In this document: one piece after another, positions 17,051 through 26,464 of the stretch
Numbering within the stretch: position 1 is the first letter of the stretch
How the letters are laid out: every line of letters starts with the position of its first letter
NCBI RefSeq assembly: GCF_000246985.2
Contig: NC_022084.1
Span: 1,465,130-1,529,129 of the forward strand
Length of the DNA stretch: 64,000 nt
Direction: 5' to 3'
Source: Thermococcus litoralis DSM 5473
GTDB taxonomy: Archaea > Methanobacteriota_B > Thermococci > Thermococcales > Thermococcaceae
Notes under the pieces: model-generated
What the model was told of the DNA's origin: nothing
Databases searched by the model: none
Seen by the model: the letters and a program-made list of their open reading frames with translations, nothing else
Position numbers and translations under genes: made by a program

Positions 17051-18528
17051 ATCTTCTAGGAGCACTTCAATTATTGCTTAATCCTTACGTATTACTTGCA
17101 CTAATCGCTGGAGAGGTTCTTGGATTGTTTATTGGAGCAATGCCAGGATTAACAGCAACAATGGGTGCGGCTTTGATAGTGCCGTTCACATACTTTATGG
17201 ATCCTCTGGCAGGTATTGCTATGATAGTCGGATTGAGTACAGTAGCAATATTTGCAGGGGATATTCCTGCAGTACTTTTAAGAATCCCTGGAACACCAGC
17301 TTCTGCAGCTCAAACATTGGATGCATATCAACTATCTAGAAAACACCCATTATCTACGTTGGTTATCGACTTGGTATGCAGCTCTATGGGGGGTATTATT
17401 GGGGCATTACTGTTAATGTTCTTATCCTCTTTATTAGCAGAATTTGCTTCTAACTTTTCAACTGTTGAGTATTTTTGGTTAGCATTATGGGGTTTATCTA
17501 TGGCAATAGTAATTGCAGCTGAAAGCCCCATTAAAGGGACTATTGCTGTAGCTTTGGGCTTTTTAATATCATCCGTTGGAATAGACCCAGTATATGGCTA
17601 TCCTCGATTTACTTTACATAGAACTGAACTTTTAAATGGTATAAGTTTTATTCCAGTGATGATAGGATTATTTGCTATTCCCGAATTAATAAAACAAATC
17701 TCAGCCTCTAGTAAAAGTTTCACAATAAACACTTTAAGTGAAACAGGAGTTTTTAATTTCGTTTTAAAGCAGGTACGGAAATTTAAAAGAGTATTTATTA
17801 CCTCCGCACTTATAGGGACATTTATAGGCGCATTACCTGGAGCGGGAGCTGATATAGCAGCATGGGTCGCATATGGGGTGGGTAAGAGAACTAGTAAAAA
17901 TCCAGAGATGTATGGAAAGGGGGCTGTTGAGGGGGTTATCGCATCAACGTCAGCTAATAATGCGGCAATTTCAGGCTCTTGGATACCTCTGCTTGTTTTT
18001 GGAATTCCTGGAGATTCCATAACAGCAATAGCTCTTGGAACATTACTTACTCATGGACTCAGACCTGGTCCAACACTATTTGAAAAGTATGGCACACTTA
18101 CAACGGGAATATTTCTTGCATTTATCTTTGCCAATTTAATGATGCTATTAGTAGGTTACGTTGGTATAAGACTATCAACTAATATTCTAAAGGTTCCTCG
18201 AAATATCTTAGTACCAATAATAGCGACATTTAGCGTAGTGGGAGCTTATGCAGTTAATAATAGCATTTTCGACGTATGGATAATGTTTATCTTTGGAATA
18301 ATTGGATACTTCATGGAAAGAGCTAGAATCCCGTTATCATCAGTAGTTTTAGCAATCATATTGGGGCCAATGGTCGAATTTAATTTTATCACAACTCTTA
18401 TTAAGGCAAATAACGATCCGTTGATATTTATTTCAAGACCTATCGCGTTAGGATTGGCAATTCTAACATTAGTTACTTGGACATTGCCTATTTTGATGTC
18501 TAAACTTAAAGGAGGGAGAGGGGTATGA
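17047..18528 (+). CDS. tctA: TTT-transporter large permease TctA
   Basis: The main channel subunit, about 493 residues with some ten or more membrane segments. Family motifs are visible: GLFIGAMPGLTATMGAALIV near residue 27, ARNIAxIG-like ADIAAWVAYGVGKR, and GIPGDSITAIALGTLLTHGL near residue 318. ATG 17047 follows GGAGGTG (17034-17040). It ends ATGA with the kinase gene. Local GC is low (20 of 60 bases at 17401-17460). TTT systems import carboxylates using ion gradients; they are mainly bacterial, which suggests acquisition by transfer. Confidence 0.9.
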   Translation: MNLLGALQLLLNPYVLLALIAGEVLGLFIGAMPGLTATMGAALIVPFTYFMDPLAGIAMIVGLSTVAIFAGDIPAVLLRIPGTPASAAQTLDAYQLSRKHPLSTLVIDLVCSSMGGIIGALLLMFLSSLLAEFASNFSTVEYFWLALWGLSMAIVIAAESPIKGTIAVALGFLISSVGIDPVYGYPRFTLHRTELLNGISFIPVMIGLFAIPELIKQISASSKSFTINTLSETGVFNFVLKQVRKFKRVFITSALIGTFIGALPGAGADIAAWVAYGVGKRTSKNPEMYGKGAVEGVIASTSANNAAISGSWIPLLVFGIPGDSITAIALGTLLTHGLRPGPTLFEKYGTLTTGIFLAFIFANLMMLLVGYVGIRLSTNILKVPRNILVPIIATFSVVGAYAVNNSIFDVWIMFIFGIIGYFMERARIPLSSVVLAIILGPMVEFNFITTLIKANNDPLIFISRPIALGLAILTLVTWTLPILMSKLKGGRGV

Positions 18529-19499
18529 AAAAAGATGTTCCATCTGTGATTTCTTTTGGGGAAAGTATGATACGCTTTTCAACAAAGAATTTTGAACGTA
18601 TTGAGCAAGCCCATGAGTTGGAAATGCGAGTTGCGGGTGCAGAATCAAACTTTGCCATTGCCTTCGCAAGACTCGGAGGAAGGGCAGCTTGGATTAGCAA
18701 AATAACAAACAACCCTCTCGGAAGATTCATTGCAAACAAAATCAGAGAACATGGTGTGGATGTCTCACACGTAATCTGGACAAACGATTACAGGGTTGGA
18801 CTATACTTTATCGAGTTTGGTAAGAAACCAAGACCCACTCAAGTTATCTATGACAGAAAGAATTCAGCAATAGCGAATATTGATCCAAATGAAGTAGATT
18901 GGGAGATTCTAAAAGATTATGACACCTTCCACACTACCGGAATTACTGTCGCACTCAGCGAAAACTGCAAGAAAGCTGTGGAGATTGGAATCAGCAAGGC
19001 AAAAGAATTCGGCACAAGAGTTTCCTTCGACGTTAACTACCGCTCCAAACTCTGGTCACCAGAAGAAGCATTTAAAGCTTTAGACCCAATACTGAAGAAC
19101 GTTGACATCCTCCTCGTTACAAAAGACGATGCAAGAAACGTCCTCAAGGTTGACGGCACTTACGAGGAGATGATTCACACTCTTGCAGAGAGGTACAACG
19201 CGGAGGTTACTGTTCTCACCTTGGGCTCAGAAGGAGCAATGGCCCTCAAGGACGATAGGATTTACAAGGCTGAGCCGTACGAGCTTGAGGTTGTTGACAG
19301 GATTGGCGCTGGCGATGCCTTTGACGCGGGTTTTGTGTATGAGTATCTCCGCAGCGGAGACATACAGAAAGCTCTTGAGCTGGGTATTGCAATGGCAGCT
19401 TATGCTCATACAATTCCTGGAGACATAATGTTTGTTACCAAGGATGAGCTCGAACTTGTAATTACACAGAAAGCTCACGCTCACGATGTGTTGAGGTGA
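18525..19499 (+). CDS. kdgK: PfkB-family kinase, likely 2-keto-3-deoxygluconate kinase
   Basis: A ribokinase-fold sugar kinase of 324 residues. It begins ISFGESMIRFS, has the PfkB N-terminal motif GGRAAWISKITNNPLGRF and the C-terminal catalytic motif DRIGAGDAFDAGF with Asp as base. Similarity to archaeal KDG kinases suggests phosphorylation of KDG or a related 2-keto-3-deoxy acid at C6. It is coupled to tctA by an ATGA overlap, so it probably acts on the imported compound. The 3' half is much richer in GC (33 of 60 at 19261-19320) than tctA. Confidence 0.8.
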   Translation: MKKDVPSVISFGESMIRFSTKNFERIEQAHELEMRVAGAESNFAIAFARLGGRAAWISKITNNPLGRFIANKIREHGVDVSHVIWTNDYRVGLYFIEFGKKPRPTQVIYDRKNSAIANIDPNEVDWEILKDYDTFHTTGITVALSENCKKAVEIGISKAKEFGTRVSFDVNYRSKLWSPEEAFKALDPILKNVDILLVTKDDARNVLKVDGTYEEMIHTLAERYNAEVTVLTLGSEGAMALKDDRIYKAEPYELEVVDRIGAGDAFDAGFVYEYLRSGDIQKALELGIAMAAYAHTIPGDIMFVTKDELELVITQKAHAHDVLR

Positions 19500-19504
19500 T
19501 AAAA

Positions 19505-20392
19505 ATGAGGTTTGAAGGCATATTCTCTCCCAGCATTACTCCTTTTACACGGGAGGAGGAAGTCGATTCAAGTAAACTAACTGAATATTTAGACTTTCTG
19601 ATTAAAGGTGGAATTCACGGACTGTTCCTCTTGGGAACAAATGGTGAAGGGCCTCTCCTAACGTTTGAAGAGAAAAAGGAAGTCATAAGGACTGCTGTAG
19701 AACACGTGAACGGTAAAATTCCAGTAATAGCTGGTACCGGGTGCCCTAGCACAAAAGAGACCGTAGAACTTAGCAAATATGCAGAAAAAGTTGGTGCAGA
19801 TGCAGTACACGTTGTGACTCCATACTATTATCCCCTTACTCAGAATGGCGTTATAAAGCATTACAGAAAGGTTGCGGAGAGTATTGAACTCCCGATAATA
19901 ATTTATTATATTCCAGAGAGAACAGGAGTAAAAATTGACGTGAGCACACTGTTGAAGCTAGCGGGGATTCCAAATATTGTTGGTGTAAAGGACAGTTCGA
20001 AAGATGTCATATGGGCATACAACGCAATAACACTAGTTAAAGAGGAAAGGTCGGATTTTGTGCTGTTTGGAGGCAGTGATGCTCTTATATTTACGCACTT
20101 AATCTTGGGTGCCGATGGAGTAGTTTCAGCAGTTTCGAATGTTTTTCCCGAAATTGTTGTTGAGCTCTACCATGAAATCAAAAAGAAAAACCTTGGCCGA
20201 GCAAAAGAACTTCAAGATAAGGTACTTAAAATAAGACAGGCTTTGAAGAAATGTCCTTATCTTGCAGGAGTTAAAGCAGCGTTACAACTTCGTGGCCTAG
20301 ACTTTGGAGAGGTAAGAAGCCCACTTGAATTCCCTGATAAAGAGAAAATGCATGAACTTGAGAGGGCTTTGAGAAAGGTGGGGGTGTTGTAA
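19505..20392 (+). CDS. DapA/KDG-aldolase-family lyase
   Basis: A class I aldolase of the dihydrodipicolinate synthase superfamily, 295 residues. It shows FLLGTNGEGPLLTFEEK, the Tyr motif IIYYIPERTGVKI and the Schiff-base lysine in NIVGVKDSSKD. Archaeal members include KDG/KDPG aldolases giving pyruvate and glyceraldehyde (phosphate). Placed directly after a KDG-type kinase, a KD(P)G-like cleavage is more likely than lysine synthesis, but this is context-based. ATG 19505 lies 5 nt after GAGGTGA; the GTG at 19496 is rejected. Confidence 0.8.
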   Translation: MRFEGIFSPSITPFTREEEVDSSKLTEYLDFLIKGGIHGLFLLGTNGEGPLLTFEEKKEVIRTAVEHVNGKIPVIAGTGCPSTKETVELSKYAEKVGADAVHVVTPYYYPLTQNGVIKHYRKVAESIELPIIIYYIPERTGVKIDVSTLLKLAGIPNIVGVKDSSKDVIWAYNAITLVKEERSDFVLFGGSDALIFTHLILGADGVVSAVSNVFPEIVVELYHEIKKKNLGRAKELQDKVLKIRQALKKCPYLAGVKAALQLRGLDFGEVRSPLEFPDKEKMHELERALRKVGVL

Positions 20393-20426
20393 CTCCTTCG
20401 TATCTGTCTATAACGGAGGTGGGAAA

Positions 20427-21632
20427 ATGATGAAGTTTGAATACTACAACCCAACGAGATTAATTTTCGGAGTTGGATCCCTAGAAAAACTTGGAGAAGT
20501 TGCAAGTAAGTACGGAAAGAAAGCATTGCTTGTTATAGGAAGAGGTAGCGTTAAGAAGGCGGGGATATTTGACAGAGCCCTTGAAGTTCTTAAAAAAGCA
20601 GGAGTTGAGGTAGTCGAGTTCTCAGGAGTCGAGTCAAATCCACGGCTTTCAACGGTACTTAGAGGTGTAAAAGTTCTCAAAGAAAATAAATGCGATATGG
20701 TAATAGGACTTGGCGGTGGTAGTGTAATAGATGCTTCAAAAGCAATTGCCGCTATAGCTCTTTATGAAGGGAATCCAAGAGATATGTTCATAATAGCTGG
20801 TAGAACTCCAAAACCTCCTGAGAAAGCACTTCCAATAATTGCAGTCCCAACTCTTGCGGCTACAGGTTCAGAAATGAATGGGACTGCAGTAATCACCTTG
20901 GATGACGGTGAAATTCCAATAAAGACCCCTATGAAGTCTGGGGCAATATATCCAACTGTGGCAATTGTTGACCCTGAACTCACAGTGACTGTTCCAAAAA
21001 ACTATACCGCTTATGGGATTGCAGATATTATAGCCCATGTGACAGAGAGTTATTTCAATGGGGTAGGAGGAACACCTATTCAAGATAGGTTCGCAGAAGG
21101 AGTTGTTATCACGGTTCTCGAATATGGACCTAGAGCAGTTGAAAACGGAAGAGACTTGGAGGCAAGAACCCAAATCCATTGGGCATCGATTGTAGCACTT
21201 AATGGGTGGGTAAATGTGGGAACTTATGCACAATTTCCGGTTCATGCGATAGAGCACACTCTTTCTGCTCTTTATGACGTGCCACATGGAGCTGGTCTAG
21301 CGGTGTTAAACCCTGCATGGATGAAATTTGCAGCAAGGTATAATCCTCAAAAGTTTGCCCAGTTTGCCCAACGTGTGTTTGGGGTTTCTTCAGAGGGAAG
21401 AGATCCTCTAGAAGTTGCATTGGAGGGTATTAACAGATTTGAAGAGTTTCTACGCTCTATTGGATGCCCCACCCGTCTTTCCGAGTTGGGAATAGGAGAG
21501 ATTACAGAGGAAATGCTCTATGACTGGGCAGAAAAGACGCTTGAAGTCAGGAGAGATAACCAAGGGAGATTACCTGGGATCCCACCATTAAGCAAAGAAG
21601 ATATTGTGGAAGTTTTGAGACTAGCGCTTTAA
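20427..21632 (+). CDS. Iron-containing (group III) alcohol dehydrogenase
   Basis: 401 residues of the Fe-ADH superfamily, close in style to butanol/lactaldehyde-type enzymes. The NAD(P) motif GLGGGSVIDASKAIA lies near residue 92, and metal ligands fit an Asp near 190-197 (DIIAHVTE region), His in FPVHAIEHTLSAL and His in DVPHGAGLAVLNP. It would interconvert an aldehyde or ketone and an alcohol. As last gene of the TctCBA-kinase-aldolase cassette it may reduce the imported keto acid or the aldehyde product. GGAGGTGGG precedes ATG 20427. Confidence 0.85.
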   Translation: MMKFEYYNPTRLIFGVGSLEKLGEVASKYGKKALLVIGRGSVKKAGIFDRALEVLKKAGVEVVEFSGVESNPRLSTVLRGVKVLKENKCDMVIGLGGGSVIDASKAIAAIALYEGNPRDMFIIAGRTPKPPEKALPIIAVPTLAATGSEMNGTAVITLDDGEIPIKTPMKSGAIYPTVAIVDPELTVTVPKNYTAYGIADIIAHVTESYFNGVGGTPIQDRFAEGVVITVLEYGPRAVENGRDLEARTQIHWASIVALNGWVNVGTYAQFPVHAIEHTLSALYDVPHGAGLAVLNPAWMKFAARYNPQKFAQFAQRVFGVSSEGRDPLEVALEGINRFEEFLRSIGCPTRLSELGIGEITEEMLYDWAEKTLEVRRDNQGRLPGIPPLSKEDIVEVLRLAL

Positions 21633-21665
21633 TAGGCCATTCAGTTTTTATCTTCATTTATGTTT

Positions 21666-21786
21666 TTCTTTTTCTGAAGTAGTGGCAGGGATTTAAACCT
21701 AACATCCTACTGCTTATTTGATGATACTGTTAGGATAAGCAGTGGGGTGTCAGGTTTAAATCCCTGCCACTACTTCAGAAAAAGAA
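21666..21786. repeat. Large palindrome with 52-bp arms
   Basis: The arms 21666-21717 and 21735-21786 are inverted repeats with three mismatches (two would pair as G-U in RNA) around a 17-nt loop. The core is CTGAAGTAGTGGCAGGGATT continuing into TAAACCT. It begins 33 nt after the Fe-ADH stop. It could end transcription of the cassette, or be a miniature inverted-repeat element or fused ends of a lost insertion. A second, smaller hairpin (CTGAAACCA/TGGTTTCAG, about 21801-21831) follows before the IS relic. Confidence 0.8.
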
Positions 21787-21853
21787 GGGGAACATGAAGT
21801 CTGAAACCATTATTTACTAAGTGGTTTCAGCCTTAAAACCCTTTCGTCGCAAC

Positions 21854-22693
21854 GGGCGTGTTTAGTTTCACCCCCTGTTATTTAAACAGTATTTGACTCT
21901 GAGGAGGATTTTCAGACCATAACACATTACCCCAAGCAGGATTCGGGTTACAGTAGTCTTTTTCAGAAAACAGGGGATCCTACTGCCAAACCACGTTGTA
22001 AACGCACCCCAGAACCCCTCATGAGGATTCCTATGCCCATACTCTTTTTCAGAAAACACACTGTCTCTCTTCTTACTGCCAAAACCACTTGGAGGGTTCT
22101 TAGTCTTCTTAACAATCGGCCGATAATCTTTTCCACCACAGTGTTCAGAACCTTCTTCGAATCATAAGCTCCATCAGCATAAAAATTCCCAGAACCCTCT
22201 GGCAGGAGTTCAATCAGCTCGTTCTCAGAAGTCGTGATCTTCACAGCAACCGGATACAGTAAACCCGGCAGGATTCTCGTTATTGCCTGAACTTTTATCC
22301 TGTCCTTTTTTATTTGTGATAATGGTTGAGTCTGCTTGAGTGCTGGCGTAGGGTAATTTCTGGAGTTTTTTCAGGGAGGTGGTTTGTCAGTTTTTCGAGG
22401 TTCAGCTTTTTCTCCCAGTTGTGGAGGGTTAGTAGTGGATGTTTACTCTGAAGAATTTTCTGTCGTAGTGTTGGGCGTCTCTGAGGGGTAGGTTGTAGTA
22501 TTGTTTTTACTGGGAATTTTTGGATTTTGGTAGGTTTTTGAGTTTTCCTTCTGATTCGAAGTCTGCTAAAATGTCGAGGATTATGAATGCCACGCTTTCA
22601 GGGTCTTTGAGTTTGTGGTCCCACCTGGGGATCATGGCAACCACCTGAAAGAATTCAGCAAAAACCCTAATAAAAGTTACTATAAACACGCCC
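21854..22693 (-). mobile_element. Decayed IS5-like insertion sequence with 11-bp inverted repeats
   Basis: GGGCGTGTTTA at 21854-21864 is matched exactly in inverse by TAAACACGCCC at 22683-22693, enclosing about 840 bp that hold a broken DDE transposase on the minus strand. The size and simple architecture fit a small IS5-superfamily element. No clear target duplication is seen at the flanks. The family name is an estimate from transposase fragments. Confidence 0.75.
21868..22635 (-). pseudogene. IS5-like DDE transposase, multiply frameshifted
   Basis: Fragments in different frames can be read in order on the minus strand: MIPRWDHKLKDPESVAFII (N-terminus, from 22635), YYNLPLRDAQHYDRKFF, LLTLHNWEKKLNLEKL, a DSTIITNKKGQDK stretch that could hold the first catalytic Asp, then FYADGAYDSKKVLNTVVEK (second Asp region) and AFTTWFGSRIPCFLKKTTVT at the end. 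Several frame changes between them mean it cannot make an intact protein. Confidence 0.8.
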
Positions 22694-22735
22694 TTTTAAG
22701 CGTAAAGATTAAATATCCATTGATGTGATGTGTGT

Positions 22736-23116
22736 ATGTCCACCCGTGTCAGTACACGGGGAAAGCAGTTTAGCGGAGTTAGTAGTTCAAAAGAAGCGTC
22801 AAGAAGGCTTCGTGAGAGACACCAGATAACGATTGATGGTACAGTGTGGAGACTTGCTAAGGAAAAGTTCGCTAATGTGAGCCGAACTGGGGAAAGCCTC
22901 CTTAGGTTGGCTTTAAATCTTGAGCCGAGCTTGTATGTGGTTGTGATTGGTGATTGGGAGCGCCGGGGTAGCCTAGCCAGGGAAGGCGGTGGACTCGAGA
23001 TCCACTGGGCGTTTGCCCGCCGGGGTTCAAATCCCCGCCCCGGCGCCATAGCCGAGCAAAAACTGGACTTCGCTTCTTTCCCATCTTCAAAAAACTGGAA
23101 ACAAATTCACTCTTAA
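22736..23116 (+). CDS. ORF reading through tRNA-Ser; possible integrase N-terminal fragment
   Basis: The first 75 residues look protein-like and basic (SKEASRRLRERHQITIDGTV, then WRLAKEKF and LLRLALNLEPS) and resemble a small DNA-binding module. The frame then runs straight through the whole tRNA-Ser gene (RRGSNPRPGAI) to 23116. SSV-type archaeal integrases carry their attachment site inside the coding region over a tRNA sequence and are split on integration, leaving an N-terminal piece like this. No integrase catalytic part lies nearby. A TATA-like GATTAAATATCC is at about 22706-22717. The part beyond the tRNA may be meaningless. Confidence 0.35.
   Translation: MSTRVSTRGKQFSGVSSSKEASRRLRERHQITIDGTVWRLAKEKFANVSRTGESLLRLALNLEPSLYVVVIGDWERRGSLAREGGGLEIHWAFARRGSNPRPGAIAEQKLDFASFPSSKNWKQIHS
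22962..23048 (+). tRNA. tRNA-Ser (anticodon CGA)
   Basis: A complete class II tRNA. Acceptor arms GCCGGGG (22962-22968) and CCCCGGC (23038-23044) pair fully, the discriminator is G and CCA is encoded. The anticodon arm is GTGGA-CTCGAGA-TCCAC, giving CGA for the serine codon UCG. The long variable arm (GGGCGTTTGCCC) is typical of tRNA-Ser, and the T arm is CGGGG-TTCAAAT-CCCCG. No intron. A TTTAAATC element at about 22912-22919 could be its promoter. Confidence 0.97.
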
Positions 23117-23145
23117 ACAAAAGTAATGAAAAAAGCATAACAGAA

Positions 23146-24045
<900 letters not shown>

Positions 24046-24136
24046 CTAAGTTCACTCTCTATTTTGTTTTTAAAAAAGTTGTCTGATTTCTCGAAAATTT
24101 TTTAACGCCTTTCTCTTTAAACAATGTGGTGGCCCA

Positions 24137-25621
24137 ATGCTAGAGCTTCGGAAGTACATCAACATCACCGATGACATCTTTGTCATAAGAAATCTCATAG
24201 GAGCGCTCCTTCAAGGTATAGGTGTTGCTTATCTAATCCCAGTCTTAATTACGTGGATTTACAGGGAAGAGATGCAGTACGTCTATTATTTTGTTATTCC
24301 TGGCTTGGCATGTATTCTTTTTGGTGCATGGCTTGCTAGGCATTCCGAACATATAGAAGACGTAAACCTGAGGCAGGCCATGATTTCTGCCGCTTTCGTA
24401 TGGCTTTTTGCGTCTTTTGTAAGTGTAGTTCCCTTCATGAGGATAGCAGGTATGGGCTTTGTTGACTCTTATTTTGAGAGCATGTCTGCTTGGACCGGGA
24501 CCGGGTTAACCATGATGCGCAATCTCGAAAGCTACCCCCATATAATTCTCTTCTGGCGTGCTTGGATGCAGTGGCTTGGTGGAATTGGTATAGTGCTGGT
24601 TGCCCTTACCATTTTGATTCGTCCAGGAGTTGCTGCGGCAAGACTTTACAGAGCGGAAGCGAGAAGCGAGAGAATTCTCCCAAACTTGGCAAATACTTCA
24701 AAGATAATCTTCCGGATATATGCCGTTCTGACCGTTGTGGGTGTTTACCTGTACTACATAAACGGTATGGGGCTCTTCGATGCTGTGATACACTCAATGA
24801 CCGGGCTTGGAACCGGTGGTATGAGCTCCCATGACTTGAGCATAGGGTTTTTCAACAGCCTCAGCATAGAGGCAGTTACTATTTTTCTTATGATAATGGG
24901 TGCAACAAACTTTACCGTCCACTATAAAATGTTTAAGGAGAAGTCCCTTGTGCCCTTCTTTAGGGATATCCAGGTTAAGTACATGTTCTTCTTTTTAACC
25001 CCAGTTATAGCGCTCATTGGATATGGGCTTATGGTTTACAATGGGCTGACAATTGGGGAATCTTTTAGGGAAGCCGTGTTTCATGCGGTCTCTGCAATAA
25101 CATGTACTGGCTTTTCTATCTCGGATTTATCCCAATATCCAGAGCTGGCAAAGCTCCTAATTGGTTTTCTGATGGTAGTTGGTGGTGGTGCTGGAAGCAC
25201 AGCGGGAGGTATAAAGCTCATCCGCATCACTCTAACGTTCCAGAGCTTGAAGTGGACTATCCAGCAGGCTATCCTTCCTAAGGGGGCAGTCATAAAAAGG
25301 AAAATTGGTGATTATATCTTCACGGAGGAGGATATGCAGGAGGTTTTAGGATTTACGATGACTTACATTGCTTTCTTGCTAATTGGAACCGTATGGGTCA
25401 TGCTTAGGGTTGGGGCTAGCTTGGCGGACGCTTTCTTTGAAGTTGCTTCAGCTCAAGGAAACGTTGGGTTAAGTGTGGGGATAACATCTCCAGGATTGCC
25501 GCTGGATGTTAAGGTTCTCCTTATCCTTCACATGTGGATTGGAAGGCTTGAGATATTCTCAACCCTCGTGTTCATATTTGGCGTTCTCCTAATGGTGCCT
25601 AGAATCGTGGAGAGGGAGTAA
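24137..25621 (+). CDS. trkH: TrkH-family potassium transporter subunit
   Basis: A membrane protein of 494 residues with the four pore loops of Trk/Ktr systems: SAWTGTGLTM, TGLGTGGMSS, SAITCTGFSI and SAQGNVGLSVG, each centred on the filter glycine. It takes up K+ together with a cytosolic TrkA-type regulator, which is not in this window. ATG 24137 starts the only long frame; a TATA-like AATTTTTTAACG lies about 30-40 nt upstream. Confidence 0.93.
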   Translation: MLELRKYINITDDIFVIRNLIGALLQGIGVAYLIPVLITWIYREEMQYVYYFVIPGLACILFGAWLARHSEHIEDVNLRQAMISAAFVWLFASFVSVVPFMRIAGMGFVDSYFESMSAWTGTGLTMMRNLESYPHIILFWRAWMQWLGGIGIVLVALTILIRPGVAAARLYRAEARSERILPNLANTSKIIFRIYAVLTVVGVYLYYINGMGLFDAVIHSMTGLGTGGMSSHDLSIGFFNSLSIEAVTIFLMIMGATNFTVHYKMFKEKSLVPFFRDIQVKYMFFFLTPVIALIGYGLMVYNGLTIGESFREAVFHAVSAITCTGFSISDLSQYPELAKLLIGFLMVVGGGAGSTAGGIKLIRITLTFQSLKWTIQQAILPKGAVIKRKIGDYIFTEEDMQEVLGFTMTYIAFLLIGTVWVMLRVGASLADAFFEVASAQGNVGLSVGITSPGLPLDVKVLLILHMWIGRLEIFSTLVFIFGVLLMVPRIVERE

Positions 25622-25624
25622 AGC

Positions 25625-26464
25625 ATGATAAGAGTGGAAGATTTGAGCTTTAAATATACTGGAGCAAAGGAGTATTCTCTCAAGGACATTAGCTTTAAAG
25701 TTAAGAAAGGGGAGTTTTTGGGCATTTTAGGAGCGAGTGGAAGCGGCAAGTCCACCCTATGCTTAACGTTTAACGGGATAATTCCCCATTCGATAAGAGG
25801 AGATTTTAGGGGCAATGTCTTTGTAAAGGGGTACAACACTAGAGAAGCTAGCGTAGCGGAACTTTCGAAGATTGTTGGATTAGTTCTCCAAAATCCTGAC
25901 TCCCAGCTCTTCAACATGACCGTCGAGGAGGAAGTGGCATTTGCCCTTGAGAACCTCGGCTTGGATGTGGAGGAGATAAGGAGAAGAATCTACTGGGCAT
26001 TGAAAATTACTGGGCTTGAAGGGCTTGAAAAAGAATTTCCCCCAAATCTAAGTGGTGGGCAGAAACAGAGGCTTGCGATAGCCAGTGTTTTAGCCCTTAA
26101 GCCAGAGGTTCTGGTGCTTGATGAGCCTACCTCTCAACTAGACCCCATTGGCAGGGAGCAGGTTTTAAGCTTGATAACCCTTTTAAACAAGGAACAGGGA
26201 ATTACAATAGTTCTGGTTGAGCATAATACCGAATATCTGTTTGATTTTGCCGATAGGATAATAGTTTTGGATAGAGGAGAGCTAGTGATGGAAGGAAAAC
26301 CGAGAGAGATTTTTGAGGAAGCGGATTATCTAAGGGAGCTCGGCATCAGAATCCCTATTAGCGTAAAAATCGGGGCTGAATTAAAAAGGAAGGGACTTCT
26401 CGAAAAAGCCGCCCTAAATGATAAAGAACTCATAAAGGCTCTCAAAGCCCTGTTGAAGAGCTGA
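25625..26464 (+). CDS. ABC ATPase of ECF/cobalt type
   Basis: A single ABC domain of 279 residues with Walker A GASGSGKST, Q-loop LQNPDSQLFNMTVEEEVAF, signature NLSGGQKQRLAIA, Walker B VLVLDEPTSQLDP and H-loop VEHNTE. The Q-loop sequence is typical of energy-coupling-factor ATPases that power vitamin or metal uptake. No EcfT or substrate-binding subunit is adjacent, so the partner must be elsewhere. It starts 4 nt after trkH and its 3' end overlaps the convergent CyaB-like gene by 23 nt. Confidence 0.88.
   Translation: MIRVEDLSFKYTGAKEYSLKDISFKVKKGEFLGILGASGSGKSTLCLTFNGIIPHSIRGDFRGNVFVKGYNTREASVAELSKIVGLVLQNPDSQLFNMTVEEEVAFALENLGLDVEEIRRRIYWALKITGLEGLEKEFPPNLSGGQKQRLAIASVLALKPEVLVLDEPTSQLDPIGREQVLSLITLLNKEQGITIVLVEHNTEYLFDFADRIIVLDRGELVMEGKPREIFEEADYLRELGIRIPISVKIGAELKRKGLLEKAALNDKELIKALKALLKS

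Noticed and set aside
21735..21786. Right arm of the palindrome as a tRNA 3' fragment or att site (GGTTTAAATCC)
   Set aside because: It resembles a T arm only superficially: the flanking bases do not form a 5-bp stem around a 7-nt loop and no acceptor partner exists.
22696..23049. A minus-strand frame covering tRNA-Ser (GRGFEPRRANAQ type)
   Set aside because: Such peptides arise whenever a tRNA gene is translated; the tRNA is complete and explains the sequence.
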